Positions 12,903 through 55,786 are shown, numbered from the stretch's first letter. The stretch: 64,000 nt of DNA from Xiphias gladius (GCF_016859285.1 NC_053403.1:18218448-18282447), one strand, 5' to 3'. Notes: generated by a model from the letters alone, not told the origin. Numbers and translations are program-made.

Positions 12903-14799
12903 AGATCTATGTGTCTCGTCCGTCTGTCAGTGTGTCTTCCATCAGAAGCACGGCTCCCTCTTTGATGTCAGTGAGAGGACAGAGTGAGACAGTCAGAGTT
13001 AAGGGTATGGTCGAGTGTTTCTAATCCATCTTTGGTGTGTTTTAGACACTAATATATAGTATAACTTGTACTGATATTGAACAATAATCGAGCAAACATT
13101 TACCCAGTGTGCTTTGCAGTGCTGTGTGTATTGGCAAGAGAGAGGGAATGAAAGGGAGTACAGTGAGAGAGAGTGAAGAAGAGAAGAAGTGAGGATGTCT
13201 GGCGTTTTCCTTGCTGTGTGCAGTGAAGTGGGCCAAGGAGAACTTTTTACACACAAGCAAGAAGGTTCACTGCTGCTCACAGAGTTGTCACATGGAAGAT
13301 GATTGGCGCAATGCCTTCATAGACAGCTGGCTCCACCAGTGGAGAGGCAGAGGAAACAGACAGGAGATGTTCACTCCAGTGAGATTGCACACACAAACGC
13401 ACACACACACAGCCGGATTTTGATTCCCCTGTTGAGATAATGTTGATTCCTGCTGATACCAGAGGAGTTATGGGTTTAATTGTGTAGCTTTTTAGAGCAA
13501 TTTAGTGAAGAAAGATATTGCACATATGCTGTCAAGACAGTCTTGTGAGCACATGATTTTGAAAATCATTCACTGAAGATCATTTGAGCTGGCAACTTGA
13601 GGCTGGTCTCAATTTCAAATTTAAGAGTAAATTCAGCCTAATCACAAACATACTGTCTAGTGGTGTCTAGTCATGCAGCTATGAGTTTTATTTGTTTAGT
13701 TTTTGAGATGGATGAAATGGAATTTTTCAATGCTCAAATCATTGAAAATGACACTTGAAAAACTTAATGGCAGTGTGTCTTTCCACAAACAACGTTGCAG
13801 GCACTGTTGATAAACCACAGACCTTACTGTCAACAGTTATCATTGGAGCTACTTTCTAGCAAAGAAGTAGTCCCAGAGGTATTGGTTCAAAGCGCAGTTG
13901 GTAACCGGGCTACTTGTTAACTTTCAGAGGTGGATATCTGAAAAAATAAATAAAAAATAAAAAACCTGAAACTGTTAGTCACCACTAGCCGTTATTGAAA
14001 GAATGTAGGGTTTTTTGTTAGCTTAGCTTAGCATAAAGACTGCTTAGATAGCAGGTGTTTATAGGTGGATTTTGATAACTTTGAACAGAGACAGGATAGC
14101 TGTTTCATGCTTTCTCCAGCCACTATGCTAAGCTAACAGGCTTCTGGCTATAGCTTCATGTTTATCATACACACGAGAGTTGTATTGATCTTCTCATGTA
14201 ACTCTCAGCAAGAAAGTGACTAAATTAACTTCCCAAAATGCCAATCTATTCCTTTAACTCCTCTTCTGACCTATTTTCTCTCCTTGAATGTATTCAGAGA
14301 AGATTTAAGGTTAAATTTTATTACTTAAAGAACAGTTTGGCTTGTTCAAAGAAGCAGGCTTACCAAGTTATTTGATTACTTTGCCCCAAAGTAAAACCCC
14401 AAACCACTTCAAATCACGAGCACGGAACAATGCAAAATCATACAGATATTTCAGTAAAGATGCTTCCAGCAAGAGACCCATCAATCTAAAACCAAGTGCA
14501 GCCAAGTGAGTGTCACATTCCAGCTAGTTAAAGGCTGATTTAGTTACATGCAGAATGAATTTGGTCTGCACCCACCGAAGACTTGCCGGCTGAGCCCTGG
14601 CAGACCAAAACAAGCCAAGTGAAAGTCGTGCACTGGTTTTTTGAAGCTACTCTCAGTGGAATCTACCTGTGGAGAGAATAAGGGGTAACACTTTGAGAAT
14701 ATCTTTGAGACTTAACGTGTGTGTAACTCCTTTACTTTCCCCTCTTCCATCCTCCAGGTAACTGAGGCAGCGGAGGAGGTGACTGCGGAGAAGGCATAA
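7432..14799 (+). CDS. hmgn3: hmgn3, high mobility group nucleosome-binding protein 3
   Basis: Six coding exons: 7432-7446, 9536-9586, 9849-9878, 11829-11879, 12569-12667, 14758-14799. They encode 95 aa; human HMGN3 is about 99. All introns are phase 0 with GT-AG ends. HMGN proteins bind nucleosome cores and counter linker-histone compaction. Residues: MPKRK start (1-5); [17 protein letters not shown] (6-22), which singles out HMGN3 from HMGN1/2; the nucleosome-binding domain [18 protein letters not shown] and following Lys-rich part (23-50); Lys/Gly-rich segment (50-68); acidic regulatory tail ending VTAEKA. The core octet is RRSERLSA, with Glu28 where mammalian HMGNs have Ala. It lies between enpp5 and phip; in human HMGN3 also neighbours PHIP. 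Identification is strong. Confidence 0.95.
8161..8200 (+). promoter_or_regulatory. Octamer motif ATGCAAAT in hmgn3 intron 1
   Basis: A perfect ATGCAAAT (8189-8196), the POU/Oct factor octamer, sits just after a GC-box-like GGGGCGGAGG (8171-8180) in a GC-richer pocket of intron 1. A single 8-mer can occur by chance, so function is inferred. Confidence 0.3.
8985..9045. repeat. (AT)n microsatellite with GATA tail
   Basis: A long AT tract is followed by GTGTGTAGAGAGAGC and a short GATA run (about 9068-9080), in hmgn3 intron 1. Confidence 0.9.
10159..10382. mobile_element. Short MITE, AGGGCTGCATGAT termini
   Basis: The left end AGGGCTGCATGATTA matches the reverse complement of the right end (TGATCATGCAGCTCT) at most positions. 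At 224 bp with no coding frame and an AT-rich interior, it fits a hAT-like MITE. It lies in hmgn3 intron 3. Confidence 0.6.
10481..10985. mobile_element. Foldback element, copy 1 (full length)
   Basis: Starts TTTAAAGGAATAGTTTGACA followed by TTTTGGGAAAT, and ends ATTTTCCCAAAATTTCC followed by CTATGTCTTTAA, an imperfect inverted repeat of the start. The internal GTTAGCTTAGCTTGGCATAA block is shared with copies at 14017, 34037 and 48831. No coding frame. I recall it as a very common percomorph repeat. Confidence 0.7.
11904..11965. repeat. (CA)31 microsatellite downstream of hmgn3 exon 4 donor
   Basis: Pure CA from 11904, with CA-rich sequence already from 11891, only 11 nt after the exon-4 donor at 11880. 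Confidence 0.95.
12867..12898. repeat. (CA)n microsatellite
   Basis: A short CA tract in hmgn3 intron 5, about 200 nt after the exon-5 donor. Confidence 0.9.
14017..14257. mobile_element. Foldback element, copy 2 (truncated)
   Basis: Contains GTTAGCTTAGCTTAGCATAA, then CTATGCTAAGCTAACAGG (its inverted partner) and the end CTCTCAGCAAGAAAGTGAC ... CCAATCTATTCCTTTAA. The left arm before 14017 is missing. It lies in hmgn3 intron 5. Confidence 0.65.
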
Positions 14800-15680
14800 A
14801 GACACGGACGCGTTCACCAACTCGTCCCCTCTGACTCCATGGCAGCAAAGCATCTTTTTTTACTGACGATTTTTGTACCATGCTGAATTTTTTTTAGACT
14901 TGTGATAGTAGAGATGGACAACCAGCAGCCCCATCCCCATATTTTCACACTCCTTTCAGCTCTTCCACGTACAGTATGATTTTGCTCGATTCTCCTCCCT
15001 TCTCCATTCTGTATCGCTTTACAGTATGCCTCTCAGAAGCAGAAAGACAGAATGAAGTGGTTTTATCAGACAGCTGCAAATGTTCTTCATTTTGCCTGAA
15101 GGGGGGCTGTAAACACGACTGTTATAATCTTTAAACCAGCTCTGCCTATATTTGTAGTTATTCTTCTCTACAAAAGATGATCATTATTATTGGTCACTCT
15201 GACTAATAAGGGGATGCCTTATATCCCCCCCCCCCCCCGATGGTAAAGTTGGGGATTTGTGGATATCTGTCAGCAGCGTGGATAGAGAGCTACAAGAAAC
15301 CAGGTCCATAGTCGCCATGGAGAACATCTGCAGCTTTTTAAAAATCTTTCTTTTTAGAATCAACACCACTGCGTTTCACATAGCTACTTTTGTATGTGTG
15401 TGCTGGAGTGAATGTGTTTGTGGGTCTCTGTGTTTGACTTTGTTCACTTTGGCACCCCCCTCCTCAAACGCCTTGTCCTGCAGCAGAGTGACATAGCAAT
15501 AATGAGTGGTGCTTCTGTTCTAGACAGCTCTATTGGCTTTGGACCCTCTGGGTTTCTCTGAGTTTCATCCTGTTGGGAAAATATTTTGAAATAAAAGAAA
15601 AAGTTGATGTCACATTGAAGTTTTTCTGTTTTTCTGTGTCTCTTCTCTTATTGGTGAATAAAACTACATGTGCACAGTTA
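14800..15680 (+). terminator. hmgn3: hmgn3 3' UTR and polyadenylation signals
   Basis: Two AATAAA signals, at 15590-15595 and 15657-15662; the second is followed by a TG-rich stretch (TTATGTATGTCGTGCATTATG), a usual downstream element. The UTR is about 0.8-0.9 kb and includes a C13 run at 15226-15238. The exact cleavage point is inferred. Confidence 0.7.
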
Positions 15681-15730
15681 TGTATGTCGTGCATTATGTG
15701 TATATTTTCTCTAATTAGACAAAAATGCCT

Positions 15731-15764
15731 GTTTAGAACAACTAGTGTTGTTCTAAACACTAGT
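15731..15764. other. Two mutually exclusive hairpins
   Basis: A 12-bp perfect stem GTTTAGAACAAC/GTTGTTCTAAAC with loop TAGT occupies 15731-15758. A 9-bp perfect stem ACTAGTGTT/AACACTAGT with a 6-nt loop occupies 15741-15764. The two share bases, so only one can form at a time. It lies about 70-100 nt after the last hmgn3 polyadenylation signal. Confidence 0.6.
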
Positions 15765-15769
15765 TTACT

Positions 15770-18700
15770 GTAATTGTATACCTTCACCGTGTTTTTTGCA
15801 GTTTGGAAAACTCAGGTAATCTGTGCAAAACTCTATGCATGTGTATGCATGTAGCATGTGTTCTACTTGAGTTCGAGAGCTCCTTTTCAATGTGTTCATG
15901 TTCAGAGTTAGTTTTTAAATCAACACAAAGCCACTGCTGTGTGTCTGTGTATATCTTTGTGTGTGTGAGGTCGCCAGGGGCACGTGGCTGTGTTAAATAC
16001 AACTGCTGTGTCAGGAAGTGAAAGGTCAGCATTTGCCAGAGGGTGGGACCTGATGAAACCATACAGTCTCTTCATTGCGGGACAAGCTGTCACTCACACT
16101 CATAGACCAATGACAAGTTCCCCTTTTTAACATGTGGAGGTGTGGAGTGATGATGTCTGAATACCACAGATACTGGAGAGACCAATTAAAATGTATTATC
16201 AGGATCCTCAGTTCACAGTATACCTCTTTTAATATGATGTAACAGCAGTAGGAAAGTGCTGAATACATATAAATATTCATTTGAAAGGTTTGATTTTCCA
16301 AGTGAAAAATCCTCTACTAGGACGATCTCATATTTTAACATACACCAAATCACTGAAATCTGAAGTTATGCTGCACAGGTACAATAATGATGATTAATTG
16401 TAATAAATCAATTGAAGCTCTCGGTAGAGCTAAAAGGGTACTACAAGCAGGTATGATATAAACTATAACTTAACGGATCAGCAGGTGCATAAAGATGTCA
16501 GCCTCCTGGACTAACATCTTTCAGTTCATGTGGCATTCATATGAATCTTTGACACAGAGGGAATGGAGCATTGCAGCTAACGAAATCTCCAAACCTTTCG
16601 GCAATTTTCACAGTGTATGTGCAAAAAAAAAAAAAAAAAAGATGTGGTAAAAACTACCACTCCACAGAGGTTTGGTAACGGGTGTGGATTTACTTGGTCA
16701 ATTCCAATTAAGCATGAAAAGTTTCAAATGAATAGAGGATGCACCAGTTACAGAAGATACTTTTGTGTCCATTACAAACAAATAAAATAGGTATCTCCTG
16801 GTGGATTATATGTTAAGACAGGGGTTTTGTGTGGTTACGAATAATCAGTGAATTCCTATTCATGTTACAGGAGGAGAAAATTTGTAACATTTTTCCTCAG
16901 TACTCATAACCTTTGACTCAATGGCCCCCTGCTCAGCTGAGAGGTACAGAATGAGATTGCCTCCTTGTGGCCACGTCAGTCAGCACAATAACAACTACAT
17001 TTGATGGGTCAGAATGAAAGGTAAAATGGAAGAGATTGAACAGGCCTAAAAATTCAAATCTGGCCCTACTCCACACTAAAATGTTTTTTAACAGGCCATA
17101 AAGCCTGTGAAATATGTATTACAGACTGCAAGATGGTCTAGAGGTTTAAGAGACCATCCTTCAAGTGACTGACACATCTAAAGGTCGTGGTAACTCCGTA
17201 AAAGCCGCAGGGATGCTGTACAGGTGTTGAACTTTCACTATGAGTTTCCAATATCAATACGGGCAGCATGCAGAAATAAAAAACAACACTCATCAATTAA
17301 GCTTTACACTGTTATCAGACCTGGACATTATTACATTTCTATAAAGAAAAGTCCTTGCACTTGTACTTTTACTTGTGAATGCACCCAAACCCAAGTCCAT
17401 GGAAGAAAGTGACAAATTCAGCTGTACACGACACATTCTGGACAGCTAACTTAAGTGTCAAACTCTACCACTGGCAGTTCAGAAAATTTAGTGGATGCAG
17501 AAAAGGCAGAATAAGCCTTCTGCTTCCTCACAAAGGAAAAAGTACACCCACCTATGTTCCACAACACTTTTGACATGGTAAAAATCGTAGTTGTAGTAAC
17601 CACTGGATCAACATATCCTCTGTAGAGTTTCTGCCTTTCTGATTATACATTATCTGTATTATTAGTGGTTTTCACCACCAAAACGAATCCGTAAGTGCAA
17701 AGCATATAAAAATGTAAATAACAATAACATAAATTATGGTCACACACAGCACTGGACAGGACTTGGGGTAAAATGCATGTACTCCAAACTCTCTGTCACC
17801 TTCAAAAAACGAATACCAGTTAAGACATGATGTGGCTACATGTATATAAGATGTATATACTGAATATTGATTTGATTATTCACACTTTGTTAGCTCTTAC
17901 AAATAAACTGAATTACATTACTCTATTTAAACGAGGGGAATGGTAAGTGTGTGTTAATTGATGTTATAAGTGTGTCTGCATCTCACAGGAAAAAAAAAAC
18001 ATGTAATGTGAAAGACCAGAGTAAAGCTGTATTAAAGCCAACTAATGATTTCTTTATTGTCATTCAAATAAATTTCAATAAATGACAGAGGATGAGAATT
18101 GGTCAGTCATCTTTCCAAGAGTTTTTTTTTTTCATATCAGCATCTTTTCAGCCACAAACTGGCCTTTTCCCTGATGTCTCTGCCATGGATTTAAGTGAGA
18201 CCTGTTATGTAAATAGGAGAGTGGTTTCTCTACCAGTGTCTGTGACTTTCCGAAATTACACTATTGGATCAAAAAATTATTTGGTACAATATATATTACA
18301 TTCAAAGACAGAAAGCTAGGCATAATTCCTTGTGGGTTAGATTACACCATATGGGCACATGCTCACATTCACATGGTTTATACTGAGGTGAAAAGAAAAC
18401 ATTGGGAAGAAAATGTGTGAAAAAAAATTAATGTATGCCTTTTCGGTAGTGTTTGAAATGCATTATTTGGTTCCTAGGTGTGTAAATATCTCACACATTG
18501 AATTTGAGGTTGTGGGTTCCCTAGGTTGCTCTAACAAAACTCAGTATAGGCCTCACTTGGGAGGTGGAGTGTTTTGCAATTAATAAAGTTATCTCATAAC
18601 AGTTCCAACATAATGGAAAAGTGATTGTACTAATATTAAGTAGTAATTAGAGTAATTACTTATGATTTCATTCATGTGTTCCTTCAAGTTAGAACAGTTC

Positions 18701-19450
18701 ATGAGGTCAGTAATAAGATACTAGATTCTTGTTTTAAAGTACATTAACCACTTTAGAAAATAGCTATATAATAAACATATACCCTGCTCACATAAATAGG
18801 ACAATGTGATTTAATAACGCCTTAGTGTGTTCCTTTTTTATTCACAGCTGTCTCATGAACCACAGAGAAAGTATGCAGTCATGTTACTATTTCCTTAATA
18901 ATGTTCATTGATGGTCTATTTTGTATTAATGTCTCATTGCCTTTAAATTCCTGTAACTCGAGGTTTCATTCATTAAGCTGCATTCCCCTTCTTCTCCAAC
19001 CCTTCCCCCATTTTACTGCCTGGCAGTATTTGGAAGAGAAATGGACGACTTCCCCACCAAACGGCTCCCAGAGAGAGTGGGTGTGTTAGCTAGACATCTT
19101 GTTACACAACAACGACAGAGTAATAACAAGCGAGGCCAACGAAAACACAGAATTATCACAGCTAGCTATATTATTTAAGAAAACCTAGCTTAAACGGTTA
19201 GATCGGCTATAAATCCCTCTCAAACACGGGAGCCATGTTATACATCCGCATCTAAAAATACGGGAAATATAACAGAATTTACGTTGTATCAATCTGCAAC
19301 TACATTAAATGTATGTAAATATAAGACTGTAATTATTAAAACATGATAAATGTCATCTAGCTACGAAGTAACGGCAATGTATCCTCTCCTTTAGCACGTT
19401 GCCATTTCTACGACCCTTCTACAGTGGCGTGCATGAAACACACCACTTGT
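15770..19450. other. Intergenic region hmgn3-phip, no gene seen
   Basis: AT-rich and without exon-like frames. A20-type run at 16623-16641. A TGGTCTAGAGG at 17134-17144 fits the tRNA-type A box, but no good B box follows, so a decayed SINE is only a weak possibility. Confidence 0.5.
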
Positions 19451-19798
19451 ATTCTTCCGCAGAGGGCTTGCGCTTTTTCCTTTGAGGGGGAGGGGGATTT
19501 AAACAAACATGCCTCCAGAACCGAGTGACCGTCACTAAAATTTAGCACGAGGGGTAGTCAACCGAGGAATGTTGTGGCGGTTGGTTCTTTGCGAGAAAGA
19601 GACGGTGGTTTGCGGGGTAAACCGTTCAGTGCGCCCTAATTGCCGCTTTGCGGAGGAATACTCGACGCAGCCGGGACTTTGTGTGAGCAGTGCTGAATGG
19701 AGGCAACCTCTTCCTGGTGGACAAACATTGACAGCTACAGGGCAGCCACCTAGACCCACCACACAGGCTCTGGCGCTGCCCTGGCAAACAACACCAAA

Positions 19799-50038
<30,240 letters not shown>

Positions 50039-50885
50039 CAGAGCAGATACACAGGAAATGAGGTGGCGGCAGACTGCCCTAACAGACAAGAAATCTTGAG
50101 AGATTAAGATTTCTTATTTTATGTGTTGGAGGAGTAGGGGGCTGAGCTGAGGAAGTCATACTTGGTTTTGTAGGCATTTATGTGCGCGTATGTGTGTGTA
50201 CTTCCGGGTAGACGCTGGTTCATCTGCTGCTATCTGAAGCTGTGGCTGTGGAGAGACATAACAGCGCAGTTTCCTGTCCAGTCCTCCTTCCTTCCGGCCC
50301 AGTAAGCACATCACTACGGCAACCGGTGGCTTTCAGACAACGCATGTTAATTTGTTCCAGCTCCTCTTACATTATTGGTCCATGTTGGATCCGATAGACG
50401 CTTGCTGACTCCTGTGTTGGTGGTCATGTGACCTGCTCCTGTCCAGTGAACCACTCTTCACCTGTCTGACCTTAAACGCTGTTGGTGTCAGACTGGGCAA
50501 GACAGTAGTTGAACAGAGTTTTAGTACTTGAAAAAGTCACGAGGAGAGCTGGATGTATCTTATCTCGCTCTTATTATTTCTGAGAACTTTTCAAGTGTCT
50601 CTGCTGGGTTGGTCAAAGACACCCACTGAGCTAAAAATTCTTAGGTCTCTGATGGACTACAGACCACTGGCCTGACAACATCTTTTGCCCCCATCTTCAT
50701 TGTTCCCACTCTTTTTTTATACAACCCTCTCTTAGCTTTTTCTAAGATTTGTACGTAATGATCGGCCCCTCTGTTTTGGAAGTCTTACACATTGGCTGAC
50801 CTGAGCGTGTCTGTCTGCGCTAAAATACCAAATGGTGTACCTTTGTAGGTACTGTAGATCAGTAGGGTTTGTTTACTATTGATAT

Positions 50886-50937
<52 letters not shown>

Positions 50938-50963
50938 GTGTGTTTGTGTGTGTGTGTGTGTGT
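50886..50963. repeat. (GT)n microsatellite in phip 3' UTR
   Basis: GT repeat with two interruptions (GCGTG, GTTTG). Confidence 0.95.
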
Positions 50964-51840
50964 GATGCGTGTGGGCGTGTTTTTTTTTTTTTTTTGCATG
51001 TTAATTAGAAAGAGGAAGCATCTCTTTTTTTCTAGAAGCTGTTTTTACTGTGAGGTGGAGAAAAAGGAGGTATGGGTGAAAGGGGTCATTTATATGTTTA
51101 GATAGATCATGTTCCAATGCATCCTCAACATTAGCAATACCTTGTGCCTTTATGTCTTTGGTGTGTGTGCGTGCGTGCATGTGAGTATAAGCGTGCTTGG
51201 CCTCTGCCCTGCAAAGTACATGTGCCTGTGTATGAACTTATGTTGTGACTATGCGAGCATGTGTAATTGAAGGAGTGTGTGTGTTTTTATAACACAGTTG
51301 AGTGTGTCATTCACTTTCAGCGTACAAACAGTGGCATACAGTTTGATCGTTGTGAAACCTCTCAAAGAAATGTATTTATAGCAGTTGAAAAAAAGATTTT
51401 ACTGTTGTTGTAAGCATACCATTATTCATGTCAATATATTATCCTATAACCAACCTATCATCAGTTTATACCTAAGGTACAGCGAGTGGAGCTTTGGGTG
51501 ACTAGCTTTGAGATGCACTTACCACAGACCGGTTATCAATGCAGTCGTAGGGAGTAACCCTGTGTATTTTAAAATTGTTAACATATAAAAATGAACTTTT
51601 TAAATGTTGATATGTTTCTATGGTGACCACACACATGCGCGAACATACACACATAATTCTGTCTCGCATGTTCTAGCACTTTCTCATGCCTGAAGCAAAC
51701 AGGATGGAGCCAGATCAAACTGGCTTGGACTGAATTTGGACGGAAAGCGGAGAGAGAGACAAGTCTTACATTCATCTTTCTGATTGTGTGCCTTTGCGAC
51801 TCTGGCATAATATCCTCAGTTTCTCCCTTTGGGGCCTTTT

Positions 51841-51874
51841 TTGTTTGTTTGTTTGTTTGTTTGTTTGTTTGTTT
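51841..51874. repeat. (TTTG)n microsatellite
   Basis: Seven to eight TTTG units followed by a T-rich run, in the phip 3' UTR. Confidence 0.95.
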
Positions 51875-54016
51875 TGTTTTTTTTTTTGGAATTCCTGGTT
51901 CCGCTTGTTGTTGGGTTCAGAGAACTGGACTCCGGGGACTGGACTGGACCTTACAGGCATGTAAGGCTTGTACGAAAGGCTTCGGAAAGAGAGAAAAGAC
52001 AGAAAAATTAACAATCTGACAGGAAACAAATGTCACTCTCTCTATCTGTACACACACCTAACGGACTGAATTTACAAAGATGGCGGCCTCCAATTTGATA
52101 TATTTCTGTTTTTACCCAAGCACAGAGCAAGTGAATGCCAAAATCTGACACTTGTATGATTGACTGGGGAGAACTGGATGGTATCATCTGTATACACCTG
52201 ATTCATTTCATAGGTCTTCCTGTTCACCTATTATTCAACATATAGCTCATCTGTTTATCTTTTTTTTTGTTTTCTTGCTTTGTTTTTTTGGTAACAGATA
52301 AGTCAATGCAGAATTCTGTCTTTGGGCACTGAAGTTTTAGAACACGGCTTTTGAATGTGTTTATTTTAGTTTAGTTTTACTGTCTCCACAGTGATTGTGT
52401 TGAGCTCTTTTATATATAATGTGTCAAATGTTTTCTGTCCGTGTCCCTGCCATATAGGACAATGCTTCAGTGGCTAGATCTGTGGAGATATACCATTGGA
52501 ATGGGGTTTTACACTCTGCCGCACTTATCTGAGAACACAATTTTCAATTTTTTTTCAGCCAGTTTCACAAATGCTTTGTTAATATTGTGTGTATGAAGAG
52601 TTTTATTCAAAACTGAGGTGGCTTAAACACAGACACCATCTCCCACAATTGACTCTTGACATCACAGTAAACTTTATTATTGGGTTTTTTAGATTGGAAG
52701 CTAATGATTTTTGCCCATAAAAATATTTATTTTGTGGGAGGCAATTTTGTTGGTTTTAAGTGTTCATTAATTACTTTCATTGATAAAATTGATCTATAAA
52801 CTCTTCATATGCACGTAAAGGTTTTGGATTTTTTTCTAACTCGATCACAAATAATCAAATTGGCATACAGTATATACACAGATTATCATGATGAATAGAG
52901 TTTGGAAACAAAATTTTAGACCCAGGTTTCTCAAACTCACTTTTAAACATAATGTTTACATGAGCCAGCTAAAAAACACAGTACTTGAGAATCCCAAATG
53001 TTTGCAGGATATTGACGAGGCTCTAACCATTTTAAAATAGGAATGATTTTTGGCTAACAGCATCCTTGGCCTTCTGTGTAGGAGCTATTGTATCCGCAAT
53101 TAATAATTGGATGGGGATCCCATTATGTACCCTCTAATTTCCCATTGAAATACACTCAAAGTAGGAATGCATTCATTGTATGAAAGTGGACATCGTGCTT
53201 GTTTAGTCTGCTGCCACTTCCTCTTAATCAAATCACCCACATTACCTGTATTTTTAAATCTGTCAAAGTAAAAGAGCTGATTTAGTATTGTTGGTCAGGT
53301 TACCTTAACCATGTTGGTGATAATATACAATCTCTAATCATTTCAAAGGGGCCTTAAAAGCAAGTTACTGGTTATTAGCCAGAATTGGTATATTAATTTA
53401 TTCTTATCTTTTCAAACACACATCAGTCACATCTGTCCTGCCTGCCCTGTCTGCAGCGCTTCAAAGAGTGGACCTCATTAGGTTCATGTATCAGTGCTTT
53501 CCACCTTGACACAGCAATTCAGATCAGCCCTCTTACTTTAGGAGACCCATACTGCATTTTGATGCTCATTTACACATGCATTCATTTACCACAGGCCTGT
53601 GCTAATGTGTGGCAGAGTTGTGCTGTCTGTAGCCTCTGACTGGGCATCACAGTCTTGGGTCAGAGGTTTAAGGTCACGATGTTGTGTGAAGTGGCTGCAT
53701 GTGAGCCACTGGGAAGCATTTCGAAAAAGTTTTACCGGCAAGTGGTATGGGAAACAACGGAACGGAAAGGGGAGTGTTTCACGTGAACTGATTGAAGAGG
53801 ATGTCTGTTAGTTTGGATACTTTTTATATATAAAGGAATTAATGCAAAAACAGAAGCATAAAGCTAGAATGTATGTGTAGGGGAGTACTGCTGTCCTGTT
53901 AGTTAATACCAATATTTTAAGTAAATAAACAGTTGTGTTTCCATATACACTTTTACTTCCTGTTTATTTTTTGGGTCATTTCAAAAACAACAACTTGTTC
54001 AGTTTTTTTAGACCTA

Positions 54017-55226
54017 CAGTTAGGTACATAAGTATTTGGACAGTGACAACTTTTTTGTAATTTTACCTCTGTACACCACCACAATGAATGGGAGACATAG
54101 GCATCAACATTTGATTGAAGTGTGGACTGGTAGCTTTAATTCAAGGGGTTTAATAAAAATATCACATTAACTGTTTAGGAATTACAGCCATTTTTATACA
54201 TGGTCCCCCATTTTCAGAGACTCAAAAGTAATTGGACAAAGTAACATTATTATAAAGATTATTTTTAATTTTTGGATAAAAACCCTTCATGACAATGGCT
54301 GCCTGACGTCTGGAACCCATGGACATTACCAAATGTTAAGTTTCCTCCCTTTAGATGTTTTGCCAGGCCTTTACTGCAGCTGTCTTCAGTTTATGCGTCT
54401 TTCTGCCCTCAGTTTTGTCTTCAGTAAGTGAAATGCATCCTGAATTGTGACGAGGTCAGGTGACTGACTTGGCCATTGAAGAATAATCCATTTCTTTGCC
54501 TTGAGAAGTTCTTGGATTGCTTTCACTGTATGTTTTGGGTCATTATCAATCTGTACTGTGAAGCACTGTCCTATCAGTTTTGCAGTTTTGAGTCTGAGCA
54601 GACAGTATAGCCCTATACACTTCAGCATTCATCCTGCTAATTCTATCAGGAGTCACATCATCAGTAGACACCAGTGACCCAGTTCCATTGGCAGCCCTAC
54701 ATTTCCATGCCATTACACTGCCTCCACCACGTTTGACAGATCACGTGGTATGCTTTAGATCATTAGCCATTCCTTTACTTCTTCATACTCTTCTCTTCCC
54801 ATCAGTCTGATACAAGTTAAGCTGTCCAAAGAATCTTCTTCCAGAACTGGGCAGGCTTTTTTAGGCTTCTTTAGATGTTTTCTGGCCCATCTGTTCTTCA
54901 GTGTTGCCAGTGGTTTGCACCTTGTGGTAAACCCTCTGTATTTACATTCATGAAGGCGTCTCTTATTGTAGACTGTGTCAATGATACGCCTACCTCCTCG
55001 AGAGTGTTCTTGACCTGGTTAGATTTTGTGAAGGGTTTTTCTTCACCAAGGAAAGAATTCCGCGATCATCCACTTCAGTTTTCTTCCATGGTCTTCCAGG
55101 CCTTTTGGTGTTGCTGAGCTCGCCAGTGCATTCATTCTTTTTAAGAATGCACCAGATTGTTGATTTAGCCACTCCTAGAGTTTCTGCCATCTGTCGGCAT
55201 TTGTCCAAATACTTATGTACCTACTA
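54017..55226 (-). mobile_element. Dead Tc1/mariner element
   Basis: Inverted ends share GGTACATAAGTATTTGGACA (54022-54041) with the reverse complement at the right end (55202-55221). The left end CAGT is preceded by TA (54015-54016) and the right end is followed by TA (55227-55228), the Tc1 target duplication. The minus strand encodes transposase remnants: a helix-turn-helix part (MAETLGVAKSTIWCILKK, GRPWKKT) at 54990-55208, and a DDE part (DNDPKHT, QWPSQSPDLVTIQDAFHLL) at 54386-54628. The expected catalytic Glu of SPDLNPIE is Gln here, and the middle is frameshifted, so it cannot be active. Its left end lies about 90 bp after the phip polyadenylation signal. Confidence 0.9.
54386..55208 (-). 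pseudogene. Tc1 transposase pseudogene
   Basis: Two separated open segments (55208-54990 and 54628-54386) hold the DNA-binding and C-terminal catalytic parts. The connecting 360 bp are in other frames with stops. The helix-turn-helix codons run to within 20 bp of the terminal repeat, so the normal leader and the transposase N-terminus appear to be missing. Confidence 0.85.
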
Positions 55227-55479
55227 TAAATTCATATTATTCAACCAATTATAGTTTTGAGTTGGGCTCTTTTTAAAAATAAAAGTTTGATTTGGGGCCT
55301 TTAAAAAAAAGAGAGAGCACGTGATTTTTTTCTGGCTGGTTTTTTTGGTGCTCGCTAAAGTAAATAAAATAAAATACAGTAGTACTGTAATATTAAAAAG
55401 TAAAACGGCAGAGAAAGTTCATTACAGTCCGTTTTCACATTACAGCATTGTTGTGTGTCTCTCCCACCTTGTGTCGCCA

Positions 55480-55786
55480 AAGTGTAACTGCGTCAAACCC
55501 AATTCCCCGCCCGGACCCCGCGGGCTCTGCTCTTTCCTGACGTGGCGAGCCGCTAAAGGTCCGCCGGTTATCCGTGGGCTACGGCGATTGGGCAGACTAC
55601 AACTTTGGCAATTTTGTCAAAAATGTAAATACACAGGTGGCAGCGGCATGGGCGAGCGTTTGGTTTATGTAAATACAGCAGAAGTGAAACCGTGTCACTC
55701 TGTTCTGGTTTCCAGACGCAGACAGACTCGCTCAGGCGCAATGCTTGGTAGATAGTTGGAGAAAAGACTTTGGATTTTAATACGAG
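55480..55786 (+). promoter_or_regulatory. Promoter and noncoding first exon of the YccV-domain gene
   Basis: A GC- and CpG-rich pocket (CCCCGCCCGGACCCCGCGGG and neighbours) contains CCAAT near 55498 and an inverted ATTGG near 55587. A strong donor ACGAG|GTAAGA ends a probable 5' UTR exon at 55786. The matching acceptor TTCCCAG| precedes 56065, 17 nt before the start codon. The transcription start is not determined. Confidence 0.5.

Larger units (their letters stand above)
50039..53960 (+). terminator. phip: phip 3' UTR and polyadenylation signal
   Basis: About 3.9 kb without coding frames runs from the stop to AATAAA at 53924-53929, followed by a TG-rich element. It includes a (GT)n tract (about 50886-50963), a T run (50981-50995) and a (TTTG)n tract (51841-51874). 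Use of this signal is inferred; earlier cleavage is possible. Confidence 0.55.

Noticed and set aside
17134..17200. tRNA-type A box suggesting a tRNA gene or SINE
   Set aside because: The A box fits, but no matching B box or cloverleaf can be drawn.
55321..55755. 144-codon plus-strand frame ahead of the YccV gene
   Set aside because: It spans the GC-rich promoter and 5' UTR exon, has no protein-like motif, and stops before the splice donor.
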